From Salinibaculum rarum (GTDB taxonomy: Archaea > Halobacteriota > Halobacteria > Halobacteriales > Haloarculaceae), in contig NZ_CP129994.1 in assembly GCF_030505615.1 (NCBI RefSeq), positions 310,001 to 374,000 on the forward strand: a stretch of DNA of 64,000 nucleotides, read 5' to 3'. The number at the start of each line of letters is the position of its first letter. Position 1 is the first letter of the stretch. Both the position numbers and the translations under genes were made by a program. This document shows, piece after piece, positions 41,773-49,688 of the stretch. A model generated the notes under the pieces. It was not told the origin of the DNA, searched no databases, and was given only the letters and a program-made list of their open reading frames with translations.

Positions 41773-42491
41773 TAGAGTTCACCCCCGAGTCGTTGAGTCG
41801 GTTTGAACGGTGGTTCTAGCTCCCAGAGATCTTGTTGGGGGACAAGTGCGGTTGTGTCTGAACCTCGTTCAGTGAGGATTCCACTGTGATAGAGGAGTGT
41901 TTTGAATTGATAGACAGCTTGCCCGGAGTAGTTTTCAGGATGAGTGAGTTGGTGGTGTTGCGGGTTGGTTGTATCTATATCGCTGGATTCTCGGATGAAT
42001 TCGTCTCCGATGGTGTAGTCGTGTTGGAGTGCGAAATCGAGTAGTTGTGGGAGAGTGATTGGCCCTGTTTTCTCAAGAAGATCGATGATTTCTTGTGTTC
42101 GATTATAGTTGGAAACAGCGACGGTTGTGGCAGTTGCACATGGCTCAGGAATCGCGTCGATAAATCGTTCTGATGACCCTTTGAGACTAGCAAAGAGTGT
42201 GAGTAGTTCTTTCGCGGAATGCGTTTCCGTGCAGTTACTGACGAATTTTCGACCTATGGAGGTGAGGTTTGCATCACAGTCAATGAGACCGAGGGCTTCT
42301 GCACCATCTCGAGCACGGCCACACATGGACACCAGACGGTTGTTGATGAGATACCCAGTGTCTGCATCTGCGGTGACAGCAAGGGGAACCCCAACGTAGT
42401 TTTTTGGATGGTTGAACGTGAGCTGTGAAAGTTCTTGTTTCGGTTCGGTGTTACGTGCGACTGGGGCAGTGTAATTGGGACTAGAACTCAT
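41772..42491 (-). CDS. Unknown partner of the TGT-like enzyme, possibly winged-helix
   Basis: A 239-residue soluble protein. It has two helical regions that look like winged-helix repeats: AKELLTLFASLKGSSERFID with TTVAVSNYNRTQEIIDLLEK, and LPQLLDFALQHDYTIGDEF. The segment AVYQFKTLLYHSGILTERG is typical of the end of restriction-type DNA-binding domains. The TAATG overlap with the TGT-like gene implies a functional pair. It could provide sequence recognition for the base exchange. No family is assigned. Confidence 0.7.
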   Translation of the reverse strand: MSSSPNYTAPVARNTEPKQELSQLTFNHPKNYVGVPLAVTADADTGYLINNRLVSMCGRARDGAEALGLIDCDANLTSIGRKFVSNCTETHSAKELLTLFASLKGSSERFIDAIPEPCATATTVAVSNYNRTQEIIDLLEKTGPITLPQLLDFALQHDYTIGDEFIRESSDIDTTNPQHHQLTHPENYSGQAVYQFKTLLYHSGILTERGSDTTALVPQQDLWELEPPFKPTQRLGGEL

Positions 42492-42528
42492 AGTGTGAAG
42501 TATGGTGTATTACTCGGTGTGGGAGCGG

Positions 42529-42957
42529 TTACGCCTCTGAATCGGTACTTGCGGTATCGTCGTTCATCCCACGTTCTTTAGCGGTTTTCTGCCCGTCAAT
42601 GACAGTGTCTGCGAGATCAGGACGACCAGGATTAATGCGGACGTGACCGTTCGGCATCCCGAAGTCCACTGCGACATCAACGTGCGCGCCAGCAGCTGCC
42701 CACACGTCGTGTATCCCGATGCTTACTTCGAGCGTTGCATCTTCGTCTTCAAGATAGAATTTGTGCCGAATCGATTTTCGACCGTTGCCATGAAATGGAA
42801 AATCAACAACGAACGGGAACCGGTCGTCGGTCGGATCTGACTGCGGATCGCTAGTAGGTGCAGATTCAGCTTTCTTATAGTTCTTATACTCCTTTCCTGA
42901 CGAGTCAGCGGGCACACTAAATGATTCTAAGTGTGATTGTGTCTGGTGAGCAGTCAT
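42529..42957 (-). CDS. Hypothetical protein (142 aa)
   Basis: A soluble protein with a disordered first third (SAPTSDPQSDPTDD) and a beta-rich C-terminal domain (PFVVDFPFHGNGR, TLEVSIGIHDVWAAAG, HVDVAVDFGMP). The start at 42957 (MTAHQTQ) is chosen because a stem-loop lies upstream. The function is unknown. It is 37 nt upstream of the TGT partner gene and may share its transcript. Confidence 0.7.
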   Translation of the reverse strand: MTAHQTQSHLESFSVPADSSGKEYKNYKKAESAPTSDPQSDPTDDRFPFVVDFPFHGNGRKSIRHKFYLEDEDATLEVSIGIHDVWAAAGAHVDVAVDFGMPNGHVRINPGRPDLADTVIDGQKTAKERGMNDDTASTDSEA

Positions 42958-43020
42958 AGTACTGAGTGTTTTGATTTTGGGAATGTCTCCGGTGGGCTCG
43001 GTCTGGGTGAACGATGCAGA

Positions 43021-43060
43021 GCCGCGCGTGCCTTCATCGAATTTTAACGGCACGCGCGGC
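43021..43060 (-). repeat. GC-rich inter-operon stem-loop (family HP)
   Basis: A perfect 12-bp stem with a 16-nt loop ending ATGAA on the gene strand. It is 63 nt upstream of the start at 42957. Confidence 0.82.
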
Positions 43061-43092
43061 AACCCGTGTCAAGAAAAGAGTTCCTGAGTCGG

Positions 43093-43422
43093 TTAAACGA
43101 CGGAGAACGCGTCTAAGTAGACAGTCGAGAATGCGCCATTCTCAGCGCAGTTTCGGCCGAATGAGATATTTGCACGTTCATCTCCACAGAGTACGTACCA
43201 AGTTGCTTCACGGTTAGCGTCTTCAGCAAGACGTGGTTCGTAGGCACGGAAGGCCCATGATTCACCATCCAAGTTCGTGAACGCATTCCACGGCCAGATG
43301 TCTGTTTCAACACGTGCGTTCGTAACACGAGCAGTTGTTAACCCACCAAAGGTTCGTGCTCGTACTTCGATAGTAGCACCGGATTCGATGCGGTCACGAA
43401 GTGCAGGTTCTTGGATAGACAT
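43093..43422 (-). CDS. Hypothetical protein (109 aa)
   Basis: A small alpha/beta protein with aromatic-rich strands (DIWPWNAFTNLDGESWAFRA) and NREATWYVLCGDERANISFG. It overlaps the upstream gene by one base (TAATG type coupling). The function is unknown. It is the third gene of a three-gene operon. Confidence 0.7.
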   Translation of the reverse strand: MSIQEPALRDRIESGATIEVRARTFGGLTTARVTNARVETDIWPWNAFTNLDGESWAFRAYEPRLAEDANREATWYVLCGDERANISFGRNCAENGAFSTVYLDAFSVV

Positions 43423-43772
43423 TATTCCTCTAAAGAGGTGTTAGTGAGGTCAGCGACGAGATCGTCAGCAGGTTCGACTTCATCAGGCGCGTCATGGATG
43501 TGTTCGGGGACAAATTCAGCGGTTGTCTCTACGATGAGCTCTTCTGAATTAGAATACCACGACTTGTACAGACCACGGAATTCGCCTGTGGCTGCATCCG
43601 CGTACGCCGCGACTACGATATCGGTATCAATGTCAGCAATCACATCAAGGACGCGCACCCACCCTTCTTCAGGGTGGTTGAAGAACACTGCATCCTTGAT
43701 GAATGGTGCTGCGTCTTTGAGTCGAGCATGTTTCACGTTCTTGTAGTCTGCTGGGAGTTCAGGGATTGTCAT
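43422..43772 (-). CDS. Hypothetical acidic protein (116 aa)
   Basis: A small acidic protein (GWVRVLDVIADIDTDIVVAA, then LYKSWYSNSEELIVET) with an acidic tail. It lies 3 nt after the upstream gene and overlaps the downstream gene by one base, so the three are translated as a unit. No family is recognised. Confidence 0.7.
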   Translation of the reverse strand: MTIPELPADYKNVKHARLKDAAPFIKDAVFFNHPEEGWVRVLDVIADIDTDIVVAAYADAATGEFRGLYKSWYSNSEELIVETTAEFVPEHIHDAPDEVEPADDLVADLTNTSLEE

Positions 43773-43775
43773 TGG

Positions 43776-44279
43776 TTACACCGTGATAGGTTCTGAAAAC
43801 ACATCAACGTCTGCAATTCCGGTCGTTGAATGCTGTGTGAAGAATTCTTCGCGTACAGTGTCTTTCCACGTTGTGAATTCTTCAGTGCCGACGTTGGGAT
43901 CGTCGGGTGATTTCAATTCAGATGCATCTCCAGCGTGGAGTTTTGCCCACTCTACTGTGTCGAGTCGAACCGTTTCGTTGTCAGTCTGAAGAAAGAGTGT
44001 TCCAGACTCCTCGTTACACCCAACAATGGATGCAGCTGATGCTAAACTCACGAGGCTATCAAGCACTTTTGAGAGATTCCGATACATTGCACATGGAATC
44101 CCGATGACTTTCGCATCGTGATGGACAGTAGACCACGGCATAATAGGCCTGTTGTCCTCGTCAACAAACTGTTCGTTGTCGTTTATCCAGCCACCTTCAC
44201 GAAGCACGTCGAGAGCATCATCGAACGATGCATCGTTGTTAAAGACGAGTGTTCCTTTGGTAGTTGTGTAGGTACTCAT
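43776..44279 (-). CDS. Hypothetical protein (167 aa)
   Basis: An acidic soluble protein. Segments include SFDDALDVLREGGWINDNEQ and MYRNLSKVLDSLVSLASAAS, and a strand pair GTLFLQTDNETVRLDTVEW. It leads the three-gene operon 43093-44279, and a stem-loop lies 60 nt upstream. The function is unknown. Confidence 0.7.
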   Translation of the reverse strand: MSTYTTTKGTLVFNNDASFDDALDVLREGGWINDNEQFVDEDNRPIMPWSTVHHDAKVIGIPCAMYRNLSKVLDSLVSLASAASIVGCNEESGTLFLQTDNETVRLDTVEWAKLHAGDASELKSPDDPNVGTEEFTTWKDTVREEFFTQHSTTGIADVDVFSEPITV

Positions 44280-44339
44280 GATTATTGGGACGGGTGCCGT
44301 GACGGGTTCACTATCCCTTGCGGTTCCAGGGGTGTGTGT

Positions 44340-44378
44340 CCGCGCGTGGCCTCACTTTGAGATTATGGCCACGCGCGG
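44340..44378 (-). repeat. GC-rich inter-operon stem-loop (family HP)
   Basis: A perfect 12-bp stem with a 15-nt loop ending AGTGA on the gene strand. It is 60 nt upstream of the start at 44279. Confidence 0.82.
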
Positions 44379-44391
44379 CACCCTCTGAGCG

Positions 44392-44601
44392 TTACTTCAC
44401 AGAAGAGGGACCACCTGTTAGTTCGTAAAAATAGTAGTGTTCACGGCCACACACGTCACATTCCATGTATTTTGTTATTCCAGGTGTGTTAGCTTCGCCA
44501 TGTGGACCACGTCCCTGTTCGTATCGGTCGTGCTCTAGGTGTCCGATGCAGTCATCTGGATGTGAATGCTCGTCGATTCTGTCTGATTCTTCAGTTGCCA
44601 T
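44392..44601 (-). CDS. Small zinc-finger-like protein (69 aa)
   Basis: A 69-residue protein with many histidines and the motifs HPDDCIGHLEHDRY and MECDVCGREHYYFYE, so a C/H zinc site is likely. It lies between two stem-loops, so it appears to be a single-gene unit. No family is recognised. The start at 44601 fits the position of the upstream stem-loop. Confidence 0.65.
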   Translation of the reverse strand: MATEESDRIDEHSHPDDCIGHLEHDRYEQGRGPHGEANTPGITKYMECDVCGREHYYFYELTGGPSSVK

Positions 44602-44660
44602 GAATCTCACTGGCACGGTTTGTGTGCCATCACGGCGTTCCGCCGGGTCCGCAGTCGCGC

Positions 44661-44699
44661 CGGCGGCACGCCGCACCCAGAGTGTATCGCGTGCCGCCG
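44661..44699 (-). repeat. GC-rich inter-operon stem-loop (family HP)
   Basis: A perfect 11-bp stem with a 17-nt loop. The loop end is GGTGCG on the gene strand, a weaker motif match. It is 59 nt upstream of the start at 44601. Confidence 0.7.
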
Positions 44700-44700
44700 C

Positions 44701-44790
44701 GCCGCGCCCATACGATGAGTTACGTTTTCATTCGCTGGTGTGGAAGCCTTCTCTCCCGCGGTTTACCGCGGGTAGAGAACGCGGCGCGGC
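44701..44790. repeat. Nested inverted repeats
   Basis: An outer 8-bp repeat (44701-44708 with 44783-44790) encloses an inner hairpin (44751-44777: CTCT plus CCCGCGG with a TTTA loop and one bulge). Together with the stem-loop just before it, it fills the 206-nt gap between two small genes. Confidence 0.55.
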
Positions 44791-44807
44791 ACCACCGCTA
44801 TGCTAGT

Positions 44808-45110
44808 TCATTGATGTTGCCAAGCGAGGGCTTCCGCGCGAAACACGGCTTCACTAAGTGACTCATAGACAGTGTTCACAGCTGGATCCTCACCACCAAC
44901 GCCATACGTGACACGGTATTCCCCGGCCGTAGTTTGGGAGTCCTGCCCGATCGTGATGAGTCGATCATCGTCGGTGTGTGGGATCCAGAGAGCAGGCGTT
45001 GGCTCAGCTTCGTAACTGCTAACCTCCCAACCTGACGGGAGATGAAATTGCACAGTCGCAAGATCAGTTGGCGTGCTACTCGGTCGTGTCGATGACTCTG
45101 AGTCGTGCAT
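44808..45110 (-). CDS. Hypothetical protein (100 aa)
   Basis: A small beta-rich protein (VQFHLPSGWEVSSYEAEPTP, ALWIPHTDDDRLITIG, YRVTYGVGGEDP) ending in a helix, similar in layout to several other unknown small proteins here. The start at 45110 is chosen because the upstream frame is basic and runs through inverted repeats. The function is unknown. Confidence 0.65.
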   Translation of the reverse strand: MHDSESSTRPSSTPTDLATVQFHLPSGWEVSSYEAEPTPALWIPHTDDDRLITIGQDSQTTAGEYRVTYGVGGEDPAVNTVYESLSEAVFRAEALAWQHQ

Positions 45111-45138
45111 TTGTATCACTACGGCGCGGGGAACGCGC

Positions 45139-45260
45139 CCGCGAACCGCAGTTGGATGTCTCGGGTTCGCGGCGCGCACCTTCCGAAATTGGCGTTCACA
45201 GAACTGATGAAATCGCACGACGTCGTTGCGACGTCGTGCACTCGACCATGGGTGCGCGCC
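45139..45260. repeat. Compound inverted-repeat cluster
   Basis: Three elements are packed together. A 9-bp hairpin (45139-45147 with 45164-45172) has a 16-nt loop. A 10-bp repeat (45171-45180 with 45251-45260) shares bases with the first, so the two exclude each other. Inside it lies an 11-bp hairpin with a TTG loop (45215-45239). The first hairpin is 28 nt upstream of the start at 45110. Confidence 0.65.
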
Positions 45261-45322
45261 GCTTTTCACTAGGAGTTTTTCAGAATGCAGGAGACGGCAA
45301 AAAGAAACGAAGGTTGGCCACC

Positions 45323-46396
45323 TTAAGGTAGGTTGAGTACGTGAGTTAGCGTGTCACTGTTGAGGCGGTGAAGTGCAATTTCGTACCGGAGACGGTCTGG
45401 AATGTTGAGATATTCGATGTCCCAAAGGTTCATTTCTGGGTTATCTAGGAGTTTCCAAGCTGTATCGGATGGGAATCGACGTAATGCATCTTGATACTGA
45501 GCGCCCTTTGCCGGGCGGTCAATGACTTCTCGGAAAGTGATCCGCATATCAGCTTTGTATCCGGGCGCGTCCTTCCACTCAATTTTTCGTCCTGGTCGGC
45601 GTTTTTGCTCCTCAATGGAGACGACACCCTGTCGGTCTACGCCGCACATTTTCGGATTAAGGAAATCAGCGATTTCACTAGCCGTCCAAAATCCATCGTC
45701 ACGCCCATCATGCGTGTCCAGTGGGAATTTGAAATCGTCTTGCTCTTCTGCACGGAATACGCCTGCTATTTGTCGCGGTTTCGGGGACGCACCTTTCGAC
45801 CCGCGCTCCAACAGCACCGTTTTTTCATCACCAGATGGGAAATCACGAACATATCGATACAAGTGATGACACCCTGTGCGACAGAATCTGATTTCGATAG
45901 CAGTGTTCGCCTGTCGTTCAATCCGGATAGGTTTCCCTGAAGACTTCCCGCAATTCGGGCATTCCCGAGATGATGCATCTGGCGTCCATTTGTGGATGAG
46001 ATCCAGTCGATTTTCGTCGAGTTTTTCAACGTGCTTGAATCGTGTGATGAGATGTTCACTGGACATCTCATCAGCATCATCCGGGATTGTATCACCCCAA
46101 GCAACTCCAGCGATATCCGACTGCTGTTTAATCACCCCACCGATAAGACGACCTTGTGTGCCGTCTTCACCGACAGCTAGGAGAGGATTATGGAAGAACC
46201 CGAATGATCGGTCCAAGACGACGTATTCTACACCTTTTATCCAGAGGACATCTCCTCTACTACAGTCGTAGAGGTCGTCCGACGTTTCAATTGTTTCAAT
46301 GATGCGAGTGTCGTCTACTTCAGGGAGGGTGTATTCATCATTATACGATACATCACCAAGCGAAATTTGCGTTGAATTTGAGTTTGATTTTGACAT
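45323..46396 (-). CDS. Hypothetical zinc-binding protein (357 aa)
   Basis: A large soluble protein of unknown function. The N-terminal part has a beta-barrel-like segment (RGDVLWIKGVEYVVLDRSFG). The centre has ECPNCGKSSG and FCRTGCHHLY, a four-cysteine zinc site with nearby histidines. The C-terminal third has helix-rich segments (GFWTASEIADFLNPKM and ALRRFPSDTAWKLLDN), the first resembling an HTH. It is likely a nucleic-acid-binding protein. Confidence 0.72.
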   Translation of the reverse strand: MSKSNSNSTQISLGDVSYNDEYTLPEVDDTRIIETIETSDDLYDCSRGDVLWIKGVEYVVLDRSFGFFHNPLLAVGEDGTQGRLIGGVIKQQSDIAGVAWGDTIPDDADEMSSEHLITRFKHVEKLDENRLDLIHKWTPDASSRECPNCGKSSGKPIRIERQANTAIEIRFCRTGCHHLYRYVRDFPSGDEKTVLLERGSKGASPKPRQIAGVFRAEEQDDFKFPLDTHDGRDDGFWTASEIADFLNPKMCGVDRQGVVSIEEQKRRPGRKIEWKDAPGYKADMRITFREVIDRPAKGAQYQDALRRFPSDTAWKLLDNPEMNLWDIEYLNIPDRLRYEIALHRLNSDTLTHVLNLP

Positions 46397-46456
46397 GGTG
46401 TAGGAATTCAGAAGTGGCTGGTTGCAGTTGTTGAATGAACACCGGTGTTGGAATTC

Positions 46457-46936
46457 TCAGATACTCTTGGAGGGGGTGTTACAGCGTTTGCATTTAATCA
46501 CGCCGTGTTTTGGGTCGATGACAGCCTGTGCTTGTGATCCGCAGTCTGGACACCGAAGATCCGCTTCATCCAGTGTGAAGTCGTACAATTCACGGAATTT
46601 TTCAAGACAGTGCTGACAGTACCGCTCTGGTGTTTGCATCTTGGTTTTCGGGTGCAGTAACGATTCTCGCGTATGTTTGAACATTTTCGTTGGTACTGTC
46701 AGCACGCCTTTGTCAACGGTGTCACAGAGGACCTCGTCGTGGTGAAGGATGTGATTTGGATTCTCCGGGTCGCCGTGTGCGAATCCGTCCATCCATTCAG
46801 CATCGTATAGGTCATCCACGCCGGGACCAGCATCGTTGGTTTCAGCATCTGGATCAAGTTCGTGCTCGTCAATAACGCGTTCACGAGCAGCAGCCTTGAT
46901 TTCGCCGTCGAAGAGTGCTTGATTACGTTGAGCCAT
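46457..46936 (-). CDS. Zinc-ribbon protein (159 aa)
   Basis: An acidic N-terminal half (ELDPDAETNDAGPGVDDLYD) is followed by three cysteine pairs in the last 60 residues: CQHC, CPDC and CKRC. At least one full zinc ribbon can form, plus one half site. It is probably a nucleic-acid- or polymerase-binding adaptor. It lies 60 nt upstream of the 357-residue zinc protein on the same strand and may act with it. Confidence 0.72.
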   Translation of the reverse strand: MAQRNQALFDGEIKAAARERVIDEHELDPDAETNDAGPGVDDLYDAEWMDGFAHGDPENPNHILHHDEVLCDTVDKGVLTVPTKMFKHTRESLLHPKTKMQTPERYCQHCLEKFRELYDFTLDEADLRCPDCGSQAQAVIDPKHGVIKCKRCNTPSKSI

Positions 46937-46980
46937 GATTGTAGAGTCTTGTTTCGGGAGTTCGAAGTTGGGGAAACCGC

Positions 46981-47023
46981 GTGCGCGGCGGCCTCTATTC
47001 GATGTTTACGGGCCGCCGCGCAC
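46981..47023 (-). repeat. GC-rich inter-operon stem-loop (family HP)
   Basis: A perfect 13-bp stem with a 17-nt loop ending ATAGA on the gene strand. It is 44 nt upstream of the start at 46936. Confidence 0.82.
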
Positions 47024-47072
47024 TGAACGGTGTTTTCCTGACGTTAAATCACCAATTAGAACGGGGAGGAAG

Positions 47073-47453
47073 TCAATCGTCTTGATATTCATCAGGAAGT
47101 GCGTCGACGAGATCGTCAGCAACGCTGAGAGCACGTTCGTTGCGTGCGTCAGAGTGCCCAACACTAGTGTATGCAAAGAGGAGCGGGACGACGAACTCAT
47201 CGAAGACCACTTGCTGGAGATGCGGATGCAGATTCTCCAGCGTTGCATCGAGATGATTTCCACGAGTGAGCGCACCCGTGTTAGCGCCTTTTGCTAACCC
47301 TTCCAGGATGGCATCCGGATAATCCGACTCGATCGTTGTGGTGAGCTCAACGACTTCTTCGGTTTCCGCAGCTGCTGCATCCTGCGCAGCTGGTCGTGAT
47401 GGATACACCGGTGCGTCGTTCGACTCGTCCGCAGTATCAATAACAGCGTACAT
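47073..47453 (-). CDS. Hypothetical acidic protein (126 aa)
   Basis: An acidic, Ala-rich, largely helical protein with no recognised motif (AAETEEVVELTTTIESDYPD, LHPHLQQVVFDEFVVPLLFA). It is a single-gene unit between two stem-loops. The function is unknown. Confidence 0.68.
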   Translation of the reverse strand: MYAVIDTADESNDAPVYPSRPAAQDAAAAETEEVVELTTTIESDYPDAILEGLAKGANTGALTRGNHLDATLENLHPHLQQVVFDEFVVPLLFAYTSVGHSDARNERALSVADDLVDALPDEYQDD

Positions 47454-47478
47454 AGTTGTTGTTTCCAGGGACCGTCGT

Positions 47479-47519
47479 GGCGCGGCGGCCTCTACGTGTT
47501 CCGGTCGGGCCGCCGCGCC
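47479..47519 (-). repeat. GC-rich inter-operon stem-loop (family HP)
   Basis: A perfect 12-bp stem with a 17-nt loop ending GTAGA on the gene strand. It is 25 nt upstream of the start at 47453. Its stem is close to those at 46981 and 49266, which suggests a recent duplication or shared selection. Confidence 0.82.
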
Positions 47520-47528
47520 CAGACAGTA

Positions 47529-47942
47529 TTACAACGAGAGTTCGCCTTCGATAATCGGGTTGTCGTATCGTCGATGCGGGTACGGGCCAAGAAGCTCGTA
47601 CCCTGCACGCCGCAAGAACCGTTCCACACGCGACGACGAGGCCTGCACCGTCACCAGAACGCGATCTATATCTGCCTCATCCGCGATTTCGAGCAGTGCA
47701 TCATGCATACAGCGCGCGATTCCATACCCACGGAGTTTTTCGTCTAGCCAGAAATGATACACGTTCAGCACGGTTTCAGAACCGCGCTTAGTGCATTCGA
47801 ATTCGATTTCTACACCAGACAGCGTGGATGCTCCAGTATCACCATCCCATGTGAGATGTGATCGTGCAGTTGCAACATCCCAGTCCCGACCACGGATTTT
47901 AGACGCTGTTGCTTCAGAAACTGCCTGTTGCGAACGCATCAT
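47529..47942 (-). CDS. GNAT-family N-acetyltransferase
   Basis: A 137-residue protein with the GNAT core. VYHFWLDEKLRGYGIARCMH contains the acetyl-CoA pyrophosphate loop (RGYGIA), then DRVLVTVQASSSRVERFLRRAGYE gives strand 5 and helix 4 (quoted in part). The N-terminal 45 residues are less conserved. It would acetylate an amine of a small molecule, a protein or possibly a modified base. The substrate is not predictable. It is the last gene before a stem-loop. Confidence 0.78.
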   Translation of the reverse strand: MMRSQQAVSEATASKIRGRDWDVATARSHLTWDGDTGASTLSGVEIEFECTKRGSETVLNVYHFWLDEKLRGYGIARCMHDALLEIADEADIDRVLVTVQASSSRVERFLRRAGYELLGPYPHRRYDNPIIEGELSL

Positions 47943-48029
47943 AGTTTACCAGGGATTCTCTCACTGTATCAAGATAGATTCGATGGGGTGAAACCTAGTG
48001 ATTGTGTTTACTTTGAGCGCAAGAAAATG

Positions 48030-48587
48030 TCAGTCGCGTTGTGGTTGATTCATTCGGGGTTTCGCAAACTCATCGCAGAATTCGCGTGCAGTATCACGAG
48101 TAGCCCGATAGGAGACAGTGTCTAACGTGTTAGCAATAATAACATCTATGTTGAGCCGTTCATCACGCGGTTCGTTAAGTTGGTACCCAATTCGACGAAG
48201 CAATTCATCACGGAGATTATTCCGATCGGTTTGATCCAGAATAGGAGCTCCAAATTGCTGACGAAGGTCTTCAATGAAAACACTCCGATCTTGGAGTGTA
48301 GAGAAGTTCTCCTGAAGACTTTCTTGGAGTTCTGAGAGTTGGTCAGGTGTGATAAATTCCTGTTTGTATGCGCCCTCAAGGAGTGTTTCAACGGTTTGAA
48401 TTGCACTATTCATGTTACGCTCCACTTCGTCAGCTGATTGTTGGGAAAACACTGGGAATGACGGAGCATCAAATGTGATGTCCTCAATTTGCTTTCGCAA
48501 GTCTTCTGCTCCAGACGGCGGTGTTTCAAGGAATTCGCTGATGGTTGTGTCTTCGTCCAAGTCAGGTATTGTTGGGTTGTTAGTCAT
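48030..48587 (-). CDS. Hypothetical helical protein (185 aa)
   Basis: A soluble, helix-rich protein with coiled-coil potential (ADEVERNMNSAIQTVETLLE, LSELQESLQENFSTLQDRS, LRDELLRRIGYQLNEPRDE). No family is recognised. It stands alone between gaps of 87 and 108 nt without a clear stem-loop. Confidence 0.68.
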   Translation of the reverse strand: MTNNPTIPDLDEDTTISEFLETPPSGAEDLRKQIEDITFDAPSFPVFSQQSADEVERNMNSAIQTVETLLEGAYKQEFITPDQLSELQESLQENFSTLQDRSVFIEDLRQQFGAPILDQTDRNNLRDELLRRIGYQLNEPRDERLNIDVIIANTLDTVSYRATRDTAREFCDEFAKPRMNQPQRD

Positions 48588-48695
48588 AGTGATGGAAGGT
48601 GAAATTGAATGAGTTACAGCTTGTATGGACTTGCTAGTTATTGCGTGACGATCGTATTGAATATTGGGTCGTTGTCCAGTTGGTAGTGTCCTATG

Positions 48696-49223
48696 TTACC
48701 CGATAGTGCGGGTTCGGCCGCAATTCGGGCAGGACTGCCGAGTTGACCCGGACGGACGCGTTCCTGATGATAAGTCCTCACCATCGACCTCTGGGCAGTA
48801 CGGGCACCCATACCGCGTGTTTGGCTCGATAGGATCTACTGACGGCTGTCGTTCCTCGTCGGCTTCCTGAACAAGTGAGAGGACCTCAATGAGATTCCCG
48901 AACGCCCACTCATCGGTAGTGAATCGGAATCCTTCACCGAGACTTTGATTCCAGACGTAGATATTACTCTCGAACCCGTACAACATCACACGGAAGACAA
49001 CCCACTCATCAGTTTGGGCGATGCGATTCACGTATTCTTCGTGAAGCGCATCGACTGAGAGGTCACTGTCTTCTTCGCTGTCCAACATTGGATTCGTCTC
49101 AACCAACTCATCGACACCGTCTTGTGAGAACGGGAGTGGGTGTTCTGTGATGGGCGTGAATAGACGCGGCCCATCTGGACCAATACTATTGCTGTCACCG
49201 GTTGTTGTATCAGTGTCGGACAT
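48696..49223 (-). CDS. Hypothetical protein with C-terminal zinc ribbon (175 aa)
   Basis: An acidic N-terminal region and a central alpha/beta part (WVVFRVMLYGFESNIYVWNQ) lead to a C-terminal YGCPYCPEVDGEDL and SCPNCGRTRTIG, a zinc ribbon. The start at 49223 (MSDTDTT) is preferred, with a stem-loop 42 nt upstream. It is probably a nucleic-acid-associated small protein. Confidence 0.7.
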   Translation of the reverse strand: MSDTDTTTGDSNSIGPDGPRLFTPITEHPLPFSQDGVDELVETNPMLDSEEDSDLSVDALHEEYVNRIAQTDEWVVFRVMLYGFESNIYVWNQSLGEGFRFTTDEWAFGNLIEVLSLVQEADEERQPSVDPIEPNTRYGCPYCPEVDGEDLSSGTRPSGSTRQSCPNCGRTRTIG

Positions 49224-49265
49224 TGTTGTGGAATTCGGCATGAGGGAACTTGAGGGTGTGGTGGT

Positions 49266-49302
49266 GCGCGGCGGCCTCACATCTCCTGTTGGACCGCCGC
49301 GC
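49266..49302 (-). repeat. GC-rich inter-operon stem-loop (family HP)
   Basis: Eleven base pairs with one bulged A and a 14-nt loop ending GTGA on the gene strand. It is 42 nt upstream of the start at 49223. A plus-strand gene starts on its other side (49368). Confidence 0.75.
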
Positions 49303-49337
49303 TACGCAGCCAGCATGCAGTTCACGTTGTCGGCATC

Positions 49338-49347
49338 CTTTTTATTT
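49338..49347 (+). promoter_or_regulatory. TATA box for the TRAM-domain gene
   Basis: CTTTTTATTT is centred about 26 nt upstream of the ATG at 49368, so the mRNA is probably leaderless. This decides between that ATG and one at 49353. Confidence 0.65.
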
Positions 49348-49367
49348 CTCGGATGAGTGATACCGGT

Positions 49368-49688
49368 ATGGGACGCTACAATCCGCGCGAACATGATTCG
49401 TTCTTACGGTGTGAAAAAGAGGGATGTGGTGCGCGCAATGCTCCAGCAGATACTGTAGAGTACGATACTGAGTGTTGGCGTTGTGGAGAACCACTTGGTG
49501 GGAAACCTGAGGTTGGTGATGTCGTTGAAGTGGATGTTGTTGATGAAACTGAGCGCGGTGAAGCAGTTTGCAAAACCAAGAATGGGTTCGTATTGTTCGT
49601 GAACCGTGAGTTGGCGACGATTGAGGCAACAGTCCAGGTCACGGAAGTTGAGGAGACAAGTGGTCAAGCGGAAGTTGTTGAAACTTAA
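49368..49688 (+). CDS. Zinc-finger plus TRAM-domain RNA-binding protein
   Basis: A 106-residue protein. The N-terminal zinc ribbon has CEKEGCGA and CWRCGE. The C-terminal TRAM-like barrel has GDVVEVDVVDETERGEAVCK, then NGFVLFVNRELATIEATVQV. Haloarchaea have many small TRAM proteins that bind RNA, thought to act like cold-shock proteins. It is one of the few plus-strand genes here, and it overlaps the end of the convergent gene by 4 nt. Confidence 0.78.
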   Translation: MGRYNPREHDSFLRCEKEGCGARNAPADTVEYDTECWRCGEPLGGKPEVGDVVEVDVVDETERGEAVCKTKNGFVLFVNRELATIEATVQVTEVEETSGQAEVVET

